From: Vibrio madracius
Lineage (GTDB): Bacteria; Pseudomonadota; Gammaproteobacteria; Enterobacterales; Vibrionaceae
Length of the DNA: 8,485 bases
Assembly: GCA_000695745.1 (NCBI GenBank)
Contig: ASHK01000042.1
Location: 1-8,485 of the forward strand
Direction: 5' to 3'
The notes below the pieces were generated by a model. It worked only from the letters and a program-made list of their open reading frames with translations. It was not told the DNA's origin and searched no databases. Both the position numbers and the translations under genes were made by a program. Shown one piece after another: positions 1 through 7,787 of the stretch; positions within the stretch are counted from its first letter, which is position 1; every line of letters begins with the position of its first letter.

Positions 1-439
1 CATTATCAGGTGCTTCACCTTCTCCATTAGTTGAAGCCACGATAATAACGTGCGTTTCTTTTGCGAGATTTTTACCTTTGTAATCACTCGCATCAAACAG
101 CTCAACATCAATACCTAAAGTACTCGCTTCTTCTTTCAACTCTTCCGCGACACCTTTCGCATTACCAGTTTGTGAAGCAAAGATAATTGACAGTTTGCCA
201 GCAGGTACAGAAGCCGTGGCTGTATTTACTGCACTGGCTACAGGAGTAAGTTGGGTTGGAGCTTGAGCTTGACTTAATCCCCAAAAGTATCCGCTCACCC
301 AAGCAAGTTGGTTCGACGACAAATTACTCGAAGCTTGTTGAAGTTGTGAGATTTGTTGGTCATTTAATGGTGCAGCTACATTCGGTAGCTCTTGTGGTTG
401 TGTGTTGCCACTTGACGACGGTTTTACATTTGAAGACAT
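1..439 (-). CDS. cysJ: Sulfite reductase [NADPH] flavoprotein alpha subunit, N-terminal part (runs off left edge)
   Basis: CysJ carries FAD and FMN and passes electrons from NADPH to the CysI hemoprotein, which reduces sulfite to sulfide in cytoplasmic sulfate assimilation. The frame is open from the ATG at 437-439 to the window edge and gives 146 residues; the family is about 600, so roughly a quarter is present. Residues 43-54 ([12 protein letters not shown]) closely match the N-terminal segment of E. coli CysJ. After a Gln/Ala/Thr-rich linker, the flavodoxin-like domain starts near residue 82, with the FMN phosphate loop SQTGNAKG at 89-96 and the second FMN loop STNGEGEAP at 136-144. An AGGGA ribosome site lies about 10 bases upstream. 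The FAD/NADPH reductase half and cysI would lie outside the window to the left. Identification is by motif and remembered homology and is firm. No frame break is seen in the visible part. Confidence 0.95.
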   Translation of the reverse strand, partial: MSSNVKPSSSGNTQPQELPNVAAPLNDQQISQLQQASSNLSSNQLAWVSGYFWGLSQAQAPTQLTPVASAVNTATASVPAGKLSIIFASQTGNAKGVAEELKEEASTLGIDVELFDASDYKGKNLAKETHVIIVASTNGEGEAPDN

Positions 440-546
440 TGTCACGACATCCCTAATCATTGCGTGACGATAGATTAACCAACCACCTTAATAACAAGAA
501 AGAATAGATATGAATGTTTTATAACTTTTTGGAAGAAGAGAACGGA
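440..546 (-). promoter_or_regulatory. cysJ upstream region (possible CysB-dependent promoter)
   Basis: This 107-base gap between the unnamed 76-residue gene and cysJ is very AT-rich between about 485 and 530, as is common at cys promoters activated by the LysR-type regulator CysB. I see no terminator and no convincing -35/-10 pair. The assignment rests on its position upstream of cysJ and on base composition only. Confidence 0.3.
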
Positions 547-777
547 TTACTTAGCTTCAATTCGAACTTCAGTAAAGCCAACAGCTAAGGCTGACTTAGA
601 CGCTTTATCAAGATCGTTATACTGACATTCAGCACCATGAATGTCAGTTAACATAAGAAAACCACCCTGCTTGTGGCGAAACTCAACAATCCAACCTTCA
701 TCAGAAGAGGACGGTTCAATGATCGCCTCGGCTAACAAGTTCTGATGATATAAGTGCTTTAACTCTGTCATTGTCAT
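547..777 (-). CDS. Conserved-looking small protein of unknown function (76 aa)
   Basis: I do not recognise a characterised family. The protein has 76 residues, with no signal peptide, membrane segment or cysteine pair. The middle (about residues 25-66) reads like a small alpha/beta domain: two short strands (GWIVEFRHK, GFLMLTD), a turn, then a Lys/Ala-rich helix (LDKASKSALAVGF) and a final strand (EVRIEAK). It loosely recalls short proteins in databases labelled as plasmid replication or partition related; I hold that resemblance weakly and it implies no function here. The start is well supported: GGAGGGA (about 781-787) sits 5 bases before the ATG, although a second ATG two codons on is possible. 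It lies between pspG and cysJ on the same strand, 100 bases after pspG, with no terminator I can see between them, so some read-through from pspG is possible. Confidence 0.8.
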   Translation of the reverse strand: MTMTELKHLYHQNLLAEAIIEPSSSDEGWIVEFRHKQGGFLMLTDIHGAECQYNDLDKASKSALAVGFTEVRIEAK

Positions 778-877
778 GGTTCCCTCCAGAAATCTCAGCG
801 TAGCTACTGTACCTAGTTGCCATACACTAACTATAGCAATTACACCTTAATCCGCAGGGATATTTGTTGCCATTTTG

Positions 878-1087
878 TTAACTTGATGATGCTGCTAATT
901 TCTTATACAGCCAAATCGCAATCAGGAACGCGATAATATATGGGAGTAAATTGAAGACGATGCCGACCATTCCCAACATAAACATCACACCGAACGACAG
1001 TACCACAGCCAGTGTTACTGTCATTACTGTTACACCTGTCATAACCAGTGTAGCCAAAAATACCAATACGAAAATCAGTTCAAACAT
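878..1087 (-). CDS. pspG: Phage shock protein G (inner-membrane stress protein)
   Basis: PspG is a small inner-membrane effector of the phage-shock response, induced by PspF and sigma-54 when the membrane or proton-motive force is damaged. The 69-residue protein begins MFELIFVLVFL, has a hydrophobic stretch at about residues 3-31, a glycine-containing turn (MLGMVGIV, about 37-44) and a second hydrophobic stretch (about 43-61), then a short basic end. The pattern ELxFVxxFxxxLxxTGV and the later LLP motif match E. coli PspG, which is about 11 residues longer at the C-terminus. AGGAGG (1092-1097) lies 4 bases before the ATG. Supporting context: it lies next to dusA and zur, as in E. coli, and has a sigma-54 promoter directly upstream. 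Identity is therefore supported by both sequence and regulation. Confidence 0.92.
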   Translation of the reverse strand: MFELIFVLVFLATLVMTGVTVMTVTLAVVLSFGVMFMLGMVGIVFNLLPYIIAFLIAIWLYKKLAASSS

Positions 1088-1132
1088 AACACCTCCTACG
1101 TGCTTGTGACTTCATTAACGACTTAACTTTAG

Positions 1133-1152
1133 TATTGCAGGAACTGTTCCAA
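1133..1152 (-). promoter_or_regulatory. Sigma-54 (-24/-12) promoter of pspG
   Basis: Read on the minus strand, the sequence is TTGGAACAGTTCCTGCAATA. The invariant GG (1150-1149) and GC (1138-1137) are separated by exactly 10 bases, as sigma-54 requires, and the -24 box TGGAAC differs from TGGCAC at one position. The expected transcription start is near 1125, about 38 bases before the pspG ATG. PspF-activated sigma-54 transcription is the known control of pspG in enterobacteria, so signal and gene agree. Confidence 0.88.
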
Positions 1153-1169
1153 CTATTATAGATATTAAA

Positions 1170-1182
1170 AATCATATACTTA
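1170..1182. promoter_or_regulatory. Possible IHF site upstream of the pspG promoter
   Basis: AATCATATACTTA on the plus strand fits the IHF consensus WATCAANNNNTTR with one mismatch, inside an AT-rich tract about 20 bases upstream of the -24 box. IHF bending between activator site and promoter is usual for psp promoters. The consensus is loose, so this is only suggestive. Confidence 0.35.
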
Positions 1183-1183
1183 T

Positions 1184-1225
1184 AAAAAAGAAAAACTCCT
1201 ATTGGCACTGAGCACAATAGGAGTT
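1184..1225 (-). terminator. Rho-independent terminator of dusA
   Basis: There is a perfect 11-bp stem (1194-1204 with 1215-1225; AACTCCTATTG and its complement) around a 10-base loop. On the minus strand it is followed by TTTTCTTTTTTA. It begins 27 bases after the dusA stop and ends dusA transcription before the pspG promoter, so pspG is expected to be transcribed on its own. Confidence 0.9.
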
Positions 1226-1251
1226 GGTATTATTGACCAATAAGTTGGTAT
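1222..1251. repeat. Direct repeat AGTTGGTAT, 21 bp apart, possible PspF upstream activator sites
   Basis: AGTTGGTAT occurs at 1222-1230 and again at 1243-1251, a 21-bp period (two helical turns), with an oppositely oriented ACCAA (1236-1240) between them, so TTGGT/ACCAA palindromes form. This lies about 97-126 bases upstream of the predicted pspG start, the distance expected for enhancer sites of a sigma-54 activator. It overlaps the dusA terminator arm and the end of dusA. The link to PspF is inferred from position, not from a consensus match. Confidence 0.35.
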
Positions 1252-1252
1252 C

Positions 1253-2248
1253 TTACACGTCAAGTTCCGCTGGTATTTTCGCTAATGCAGTTTCGAGTAC
1301 CTCAATACCGGCACCCTTCTTATGAGCATTTTCACTAATGTAACGACGCCACTGCCTCGCGCCAGGCATCGCCTGAAATAGACCAATCATATGACGAGAG
1401 ATATGACCAAGATACGAGCCGTTCGCCAACTGGCGCTCAATGTATGGATACATCTCTTCCACAACCTGCTTGCGCTTTTTCACTGGAGTATACAAGTCCA
1501 AAGATTAGTTGATACACTTGCGCCAGAATATAAGGATTTTGATACGCTTCACGACCTATCATGACACCATCTAAATGCTTCAGGTGTTCAAGAGACTCTT
1601 CAAGGGTCTTCACTCCACCATTCACTGCGATCTGTAAATGAGGGAAATCTTTCTTAATTTGATAGGCACGTGGGTAATCCAGCGGTGGGATCTCTCGGTT
1701 TTCTTTTGGACTTAAACCGCTTAACCAAGCTTTACGCGCGTGAATAGTAAACTGTTCACACCCCGCCTTTTCTGAAACAAGAGAGACGAATCGCGTCAGA
1801 AACTCATAAGAATCCTGATCATCAATACCAATGCGTGTTTTCACCGTGACAGGAATATCAACAACTTCTTTCATCGCCGCAACACATTCAGCCACCAGCT
1901 CTGGCTCGGCCATTAGACAAGCACCAAAACGACCGTTTTGAACACGATCGGAGGACAACCCACATTGAGGTTGATTTCATCATACCCACGCTCCGCGGCA
2001 AGCTTTGCACACGTCGCTAAGTCCGCAGGATTAGACCCACCTAACTGTAACGCCACAGGATGTTCTTCTTCGTTATACGCAAGAAAATCACCTTTACCGT
2101 GAATAATCGCACCTGTTGTTACCATTTCGGTATACAACAGCGTTTGCGATGACAATAGACGATGGAAGTAACGGCAATGTCTATCTGTCCAATCGAGCAT
2201 GGGCGCAACGGATAAGCGTGAAGCATGATACATAATGGTGTCTCGCAT
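1253..2248 (-). CDS. dusA: tRNA-dihydrouridine(20/20a) synthase, frame broken twice
   Basis: DusA is a cytoplasmic FMN enzyme that reduces U20/U20a in the tRNA D-loop using NADPH. Three consecutive frame pieces join into one protein of about 331 residues, the family's usual size. Piece 1 (from 2248) has [16 protein letters not shown] at 13-28 and the catalytic cysteine C98 in NLNVGCP. The frame then shifts at 1952-1954; the next piece continues [14 protein letters not shown] and contains [16 protein letters not shown], a DusA hallmark, plus the FMN-phosphate segments VNGGV and [13 protein letters not shown] second shift near 1485-1502 leads into MYPYIERQ and [15 protein letters not shown]. 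The first break is explained by one missing base, the second by one extra base (or two missing). The start is uncertain: neither the ATG at 2248 nor the ATG five codons on (2233) has a strong ribosome site. Sequencing error is the likeliest cause; a genuine pseudogene is possible. Confidence 0.92.
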
Positions 2249-2296
2249 CGTTCAAAAATCAATCCAGCTGAAAGTTCTCAGCATTAAGGAGGCGGG

Positions 2297-2325
2297 ATTA
2301 TACAGAGCTTGATGGGTGGCGGCAA
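2297..2325 (-). promoter_or_regulatory. Sigma-70-type promoter of dusA
   Basis: On the minus strand TTGCCG (2325-2320) and a perfect TATAAT (2302-2297) are separated by 17 bases. The predicted start near 2290 leaves about 40 bases of leader before the first dusA ATG. Box match and spacing are good, and no better candidate exists in this divergent 153-base gap. Confidence 0.7.
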
Positions 2326-2364
2326 ATTACACGAATGAGACTAACGACCTATCTAGGGAATTAG

Positions 2365-2370
2365 TATAAA
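2365..2370 (+). promoter_or_regulatory. Weak candidate -10 box for zur
   Basis: TATAAA lies 31 bases upstream of the zur start in the dusA-zur divergent gap. No acceptable -35 box sits 16-18 bases upstream, and I see no palindrome resembling a Zur operator, so autoregulation is not supported by sequence. Confidence 0.3.
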
Positions 2371-2401
2371 ATAATCGAACTTCGCTAAGACAGGTGACCA
2401 T

Positions 2402-2851
2402 GTGAATCAAAAGCTAATACAACAATTGGAAGATATCTGTTCCGCAAGAGGTGTACGTCTCACTCCTCAGCGTCGAACTGTTTATGAGCTTATTTACGAA
2501 AATAAGAAAGCCTCTAGTGCTTATGAATTATTAGAACAGCTCAAAATCAGCGAGCCAAAAGCAAAACCACCTACCGTATACCGCGCCCTAGATTTTCTTT
2601 TAGAGCAGGGGTTTATTCATAGAGTTGAATCCACCAACAGTTTTGTTTCATGCTGTTCATTTGGTGAGCAAAAGCACTACTCACATTTATTGATTTGTGA
2701 CCAGTGCGGTAATGTCGTTGAACTACAAGATGATACTCTAATAGCCTTGTTAAATAGTAACGTCGATAAACATGGCTTCCAGTTCTCCAATCATGTTATA
2801 GAATCTCACGGTATCTGTAAGACGTGTTCATCATTGGAAGTTGAAAAATAA
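2402..2851 (+). CDS. zur: Zinc uptake regulator Zur (Fur family repressor)
   Basis: Zur binds Zn(II) and then represses zinc-import genes such as znuABC. The 149-residue protein shows the Fur-family layout: an N-terminal winged helix (about 1-80) with RLTPQRRTVYELI at 19-31 and the recognition-helix region KPPTVYRALDFLLEQGFIHR at 55-74, then a metal-binding dimerisation domain with HYSHLLICDQC at 92-102 and GICKTC at 137-142. C99/C102 and C139/C142 form the structural zinc site, and the SCCS motif near 83-86 is where Zur proteins carry a regulatory-site cysteine. The start is GTG at 2402 with AGGTGA (2392-2397) ahead of it. An ATG at 2400 overlaps this start but reads ATG-TGA and cannot make the protein. 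It diverges from dusA and is followed 12 bases later by the cheX-like gene. The frame is intact. Zur fits better than Fur because of the sequence and the dusA/pspG neighbourhood. Confidence 0.93.
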   Translation: MNQKLIQQLEDICSARGVRLTPQRRTVYELIYENKKASSAYELLEQLKISEPKAKPPTVYRALDFLLEQGFIHRVESTNSFVSCCSFGEQKHYSHLLICDQCGNVVELQDDTLIALLNSNVDKHGFQFSNHVIESHGICKTCSSLEVEK

Positions 2852-2863
2852 ATAGAAGAAGTT

Positions 2864-3325
2864 ATGCGCGCTGAATTTGTAAACCCGTTTTTAGCCTCAT
2901 TAATCAATGTGCTAAAGACGATGGCGACAATGGAAATCACACCATTAAAACCACGAATTAAGAAAGATGAAATTGCTCGCGGCGATGTCTCTGGTCTTAT
3001 CGGTATGGTTGGTGACCAAACTCGCGGCTCTATGTCGATCACCTTTGAAGAAGGGCTTGCTCTCGAAATCATGCAAAACATGCTGGGTGAGAAGCCGCAC
3101 GGACTCAATGAAGAAGTCACCGATATGGTCGGTGAGATTACCAATATGGTTACAGGTGGCGCCAAGAGAATTCTAGCCGAAAATGGATTTGACTTTGATA
3201 TGGCAACACCCGTCGTGGTCTCTGGCAAAGGGCACACTATCAGGCACAAGTGTGAAGGGGCTATCATCATTATGCCGTTCACCTCTGAATGGGGTAACGC
3301 GTTCATCGAGATTTGCTTCGAGTAA
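2864..3325 (+). CDS. cheX: CheX-like chemotaxis phosphatase (CheC/CheX/FliY family)
   Basis: CheX-type proteins dephosphorylate CheY-phosphate or other receiver domains and so end a chemotaxis signal. The 153-residue protein is soluble, with no signal peptide. It has the family's active-site pattern in a helix, D87-x3-E91-x2-N94 within EVTDMVGEITNMVTGGAK, where the acidic residue and asparagine position the attacking water. The surrounding strands (MSITFEEGLALEIMQNMLGEK, 57-77; PVVVSGKGH near 115-123) and the closing segment resemble CheX of vibrios. It has one active-site helix copy, as in CheX, rather than the two of CheC. ATG at 2864 follows a GA-rich AGAAGAAG tract, 12 bases after the zur stop, so the two probably share a message. 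No other chemotaxis gene is in the window, so its receiver partner is not visible. The family assignment is strong; the substrate is inferred. Confidence 0.85.
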   Translation: MRAEFVNPFLASLINVLKTMATMEITPLKPRIKKDEIARGDVSGLIGMVGDQTRGSMSITFEEGLALEIMQNMLGEKPHGLNEEVTDMVGEITNMVTGGAKRILAENGFDFDMATPVVVSGKGHTIRHKCEGAIIIMPFTSEWGNAFIEICFE

Positions 3326-3346
3326 TAATGATGCACCAATTTTTAT

Positions 3347-3380
3347 AATAAAAGAGGCTCCAATCGGAGCCTCTTTTATT
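3347..3380. terminator. Bidirectional terminator between cheX and lptG
   Basis: There is a perfect 15-bp inverted repeat (3347-3361 with 3366-3380) around the tetraloop AATC. The GC core GAGGCTCC is flanked by A on one side and T on the other, so each strand gives a hairpin followed by TTTTATT. It serves the convergent zur-cheX and lptF-lptG units. The last stem bases overlap the lptG stop codon (3379-3381). Confidence 0.93.
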
Positions 3381-4448
3381 AGAGTTTTCTGCGAAGTAGC
3401 AACAGCGCTATCGTTAAGAAGACTAAACTAGGCCCCAGAGCCCCAAACAATGGTGACATGCCATACACCAGACTAACAGGTCCAAAGAACTCACTGGAAA
3501 TATAGAAAGTAAAACCTGCGACTACCCCAGAGAGAATCCGCGCCCCATGGTCACACTTCTCAATGGTCCAAAAACAAAAGACAGAGCCATTAGCATCATC
3601 ACTGCCACGGAGATAGGTTGAGTCGCTTTACGCCAAAATGCCAATTCATATCGTGAGGCATCCTGTTCTGAATCCTTCAAATATTGGGTGTAATCCCAAA
3701 GTCCACTTAGCGGCAGTTCATTAAGGTCTACGGTAACAACCGCCAATTTATCTGGGACAAGCGAAGTTTTCCAAGACTGCTTTTCAAAGGTCGTCTTTGA
3801 CAGTGCCTCGACGTTGCTCATGTCCGTAATTTGAACACGGTACATTTCCCAACGGTTATCGCCTAAATAATCTGCCGACTCTGCAAATACGGTCTCTAGC
3901 AGCTTTTTATCTTGACCAAAACGCCATATATTTAAGCCTTCAATAGACTCACCATTGACCTTTGAGATGAAAATAAAGTCATTCGCATCACGTGCCCAAA
4001 CACCATTTCGAACAGAGACGATGTTGCCGCTTGATGTTGCTTGAAGACGTAGATCTCGAGCCATCTGTTGCGTCGTTGGTGCGCCCCACTCCCCTAATGC
4101 CATCACTACCAACATCAGTGGAACCGCTGTTTTTAAGACAGAAAGACCAATCCGTAACTTTGAAATTCCGGATGCCTGCATCACGACGAGTTCGGAGCTA
4201 CTGGCTAACATTCCCAGTCCTACTAAAGAACCAAGCAAGGCCGCCATAGAAAAGAACAGTTCAACATCACGTGGCATCCCCAATATTACGAAATACAACG
4301 CAGATAGCATGGTATAACTACCTTCACCCACTGCTCGTAACTGCTCAACAAATTTAATGACCGCAGACAAACCAACGAAGACCGAAAGCACTAATAGGAT
4401 CGTAGTAATGATGGTCTTACCCACGTAGACATCTAGTATTCTGAACAC
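3379..4448 (-). CDS. lptG: LPS export ABC transporter permease LptG, one frame break near the 3' end
   Basis: LptG pairs with LptF in the inner-membrane LptB2FG complex that extracts lipopolysaccharide and passes it to LptC and the LptA bridge. The repaired protein is 356 residues (E. coli 360). It has membrane helices near 12-34, 47-57, 64-82 and 103-118, conserved LASSSELVVMQASGIS at 81-96 and GEWGAPTTQQMARDLR, a periplasmic beta-jellyroll (about 130-265), then MMLMALSFVFGPLRSVTMG. At 3543-3546 the run of four C (GGGG on the coding strand) needs one more base. With it the protein continues GARILSGVVAGFTFYISSEFFGPVSLVYGMSP, as in other LptG, and ends RRKL at TAA 3381-3379. As written it stops after 308 residues at 3522. 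The start is GTG at 4448, three bases beyond the lptF stop, with AGAGGT or TTAGGT upstream, so it is probably translationally coupled to lptF. Since lptG is essential in E. coli, the break is probably an error. Confidence 0.94.
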
Positions 4449-4451
4449 GAC

Positions 4452-5567
4452 CTAAGCTACCTCTCGTCTTTGCATGCGCTTACGACGCAGCTTTTCTCTG
4501 AATTTCCTAACGCTAACCGTATCCCAAGTATTGACGCCAATGGCAGCAAGCAATAAGACAAAGTTGACAGGCCAGAGTCCTATATAGGATGGGAAAGCGC
4601 CGTCTTCCAGTGCCGATTTCGTCGCACTTATCGCCATAAAGTAAGCAAAATATGCCAAGATAGCCGGACCCATTTTGGCGAACTTGCTTTGTCTTGGGTT
4701 CACGGCAGACAGAGGAACGACCAACATAGTCAATAACGGGATACAGACGACTAGCGAGATACGCCAGTGCAATTCAGCTTGAGCTTTAGGATCTGGATTA
4801 TGCAATAAATCCAATGTAGGGATCGCCATCCACGAGCGTCCACGTTGTTGAACCTCACGCTGACCAATTACCCCTTCGTAATCCGAAAACTCCGTAATCA
4901 TATATTCAAGACGAGTAGGCACACCTTCGTAACGAACCCCATCGTATAGCGCAATCACTTGTCTGCCATCACTCAGCTCTTTTACATCACCCGATTTAGC
5001 CGAAATCACACTTGGTAATATCGAATCTCTCGGGTTGAGTTGAGCGACAAACACATTCTTGAGCTTTTTATCTTTAATACTATCGATAAACACAACTGAG
5101 GAGCCATCTGGCGTCCGCTGGAAACTACCTGTTTGTAGCAGCTCTACCGAATTTTCTGATGCAAGCCGTTCACGAATCTGCACTTCCTGCTCTTGAGTCC
5201 AAGGCGCTAACCAGAATGCGTTAAAGGCAGCGAGTGACGTAGTCAGCACGGCTAAGTACATGGCCGCACGAATGAGAAATTTATTACCGATCCCTGTGGC
5301 GTTCATAACCGTGATTTCACTTTCCGCGTATAAACGCCCAAATGTGACTAGGATTCCGATATAAATACTTAATGGGAACATCAAAAGTCCCATTGTAGGC
5401 ATACTAATGCCTGCCAAAGTCATAATCAGACCAGCAGGAATATCTCCATCGGAAGCATCAGCAAGCACTTGGATAAATTGACGACTGAAAAACACTAAAA
5501 AGAGCACTAAAAAGATGGCTAATTGGCTCTTAACTGTTTCTCTGATCAAATATCTAACAATAATCAC
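4452..5567 (-). CDS. lptF: LPS export ABC transporter permease LptF
   Basis: LptF is the partner of LptG in the LptB2FG lipopolysaccharide extractor of the inner membrane. The intact frame gives 371 residues (E. coli 366). It opens MIIVRYLIRETVKSQLAIFL with helix 1 at about 14-34, has helices at about 45-75 and 100-120, and carries the conserved LYAESEITVMNATGI (79-93) facing the LPS cavity. A periplasmic jellyroll (about 125-262) follows, with GSSVVFID at 155-162 and ITEFSDYEGVIG. Three C-terminal helices come next, including VVPLSAVNPRQ at 283-293, and a strongly basic tail. The start is GTG at 5567, supported by AGGTG 8 bases upstream and by homology of the very first residues. lptF comes first and lptG follows, the standard order, divergent from pepA. 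I saw no clear promoter in the AT-rich gap. Confidence 0.97.
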   Translation of the reverse strand: MIIVRYLIRETVKSQLAIFLVLFLVFFSRQFIQVLADASDGDIPAGLIMTLAGISMPTMGLLMFPLSIYIGILVTFGRLYAESEITVMNATGIGNKFLIRAAMYLAVLTTSLAAFNAFWLAPWTQEQEVQIRERLASENSVELLQTGSFQRTPDGSSVVFIDSIKDKKLKNVFVAQLNPRDSILPSVISAKSGDVKELSDGRQVIALYDGVRYEGVPTRLEYMITEFSDYEGVIGQREVQQRGRSWMAIPTLDLLHNPDPKAQAELHWRISLVVCIPLLTMLVVPLSAVNPRQSKFAKMGPAILAYFAYFMAISATKSALEDGAFPSYIGLWPVNFVLLLAAIGVNTWDTVSVRKFREKLRRKRMQRREVA

Positions 5568-5647
5568 AGTGAAAACACCTATACAAAACTTGTTTTTTTG
5601 ATTGAATCGCTATTAGTTTTCGGGTAAACCTTTTATTTTTTACTTTT

Positions 5648-5676
5648 TTGATCGATTCTTATCTTAAGATTATAGG
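5648..5676 (+). promoter_or_regulatory. Candidate promoter of pepA
   Basis: TTGATC (5648-5653) and TATAGG (5671-5676) are separated by 17 bases, giving an expected start near 5683 and a leader of about 77 bases. The boxes match the consensus only moderately. The palindrome ATCTTAAGAT (5661-5670) lies in the spacer. Confidence 0.42.
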
Positions 5677-5714
5677 CCGAAATGGCTTATAGGATTCAAG
5701 CATTAAGAATCGAT
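5651..5714. repeat. Inverted repeat around the pepA promoter, with an inner hairpin
   Basis: ATCGATTCTTA (5651-5661) and its exact complement TAAGAATCGAT (5704-5714) form an 11-bp inverted repeat with 42 bases between the arms. Between them are the 10-base palindrome ATCTTAAGAT (5661-5670) and an 8-bp hairpin with one G-T pair, 5671-5678 with 5684-5691, loop GAAAT. The left arm overlaps the candidate -35/spacer and the right arm falls in the leader, so a DNA-level operator is more plausible than a single RNA stem. Confidence 0.7.
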
Positions 5715-5759
5715 TATCCAACATTTAGTTCTATTTGTCTTTAGGATGTAGGAGTACGC

Positions 5760-7267
<1,508 letters not shown>

Positions 7268-7271
7268 ACAG

Positions 7272-7296
7272 AAGGGCCGAAAGGCCCTTTTTTATT
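7272..7296 (+). terminator. Rho-independent terminator of pepA
   Basis: AAGGGCC (7272-7278), the stable GAAA tetraloop (7279-7282) and GGCCCTT (7283-7289) form a 7-bp GC-rich hairpin followed by TTTTATT. It begins 5 bases after the pepA stop and lies before holC, so most pepA transcription should end here. Confidence 0.92.
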
Positions 7297-7330
7297 ACTT
7301 GACCTTAACCAGAGTAAAGCGACATTTCAC

Positions 7331-7787
7331 ATGAATACGGCAACCTTCTACATCATTAAAGAAGACTCCGAACAAGCCTCTCAACAGGGGTGGTTTGCCT
7401 ACGTGCATTTTTTATGTCGTCATTTTACCGCACAAGGTGCCAAACTTTATATTAACTGCAGCGACAAAGCCGAAGCTGAGCTGTTGGCTGAGTATTTCTG
7501 GCAGGTGACGCCCGAGCAATTTATTGCTCACAATCTCGTTGGTGAAGGACCTAAAAATGGCACGCCGGTAGAGATTGGCCACGAGGGCCTTAAACCCAGT
7601 TGGAATCGGCAACTAGCAATAAATTTGGCGAATAGTCACGCAACCTTTGCGCAGTCCTTTGGTCAAGTGGTAGACTTCGTCCCTTGCGAAGAAAAAGCTA
7701 AGCAAACTGCGCAGAGAAAGGTATAAAATTTACCGTCAAGCGGGCTATCAGCTTCAAACCATTGAGATTCAATATTCAGAATCCTAA
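7331..7787 (+). CDS. holC: DNA polymerase III chi subunit, one frame break near the 3' end
   Basis: Chi binds psi (HolD) in the clamp-loader complex and links it to single-stranded DNA-binding protein on the lagging strand. The N-terminus MNTATFYII and the blocks HNLVGEGPKNGTPVEIG (67-83) and FGQVVDFVPCEEKAKQ match E. coli HolC (NATFYLL, HNLAGEGPRGGAPVEIA, FTEVVDFVPYEDSLKQ). As written the frame ends early at TAA 7724-7726. From 7713 the next frame reads RERYKIYRQAGYQLQTIEIQYSES and ends at TAA 7785-7787; E. coli has ARERYKAYRVAGF there. Deleting one base near 7712-7713 gives ARERYK and a protein of 151 residues (E. coli 147), so an extra base is the best explanation. The ribosome site before ATG 7331 is weak. 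The gene lies between pepA and valS, the order also known in E. coli. No separate promoter was recognised in the short gap after the pepA terminator. Confidence 0.92.

Noticed and set aside
256..456. Plus-strand open frame opposite cysJ
   Set aside because: The minus strand encodes clear CysJ sequence; this is its antisense shadow. The open frames at 3992-4249 (opposite lptG), 6461-6733 (opposite pepA) and 7412-7612 (opposite holC) were rejected for the same reason.
1253..2248. Three separate small genes in place of dusA
   Set aside because: The three pieces align end to end with one DusA protein in order, with no internal start signals.
2249..2401. Zur operator in the dusA-zur gap
   Set aside because: No palindrome resembling the known Zur box was found on either strand.
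2806..3339. Long minus-strand open frame opposite cheX and the end of zur
   Set aside because: Its product is rich in Ser/Ile/Pro without domain sense, and the plus strand carries the conserved CheX active-site helix and the Zur tail.
3183..3431. Plus-strand open frame running across the cheX-lptG terminator
   Set aside because: It is the out-of-frame reading of cheX and crosses a strong terminator; no ribosome site and no recognisable domain.
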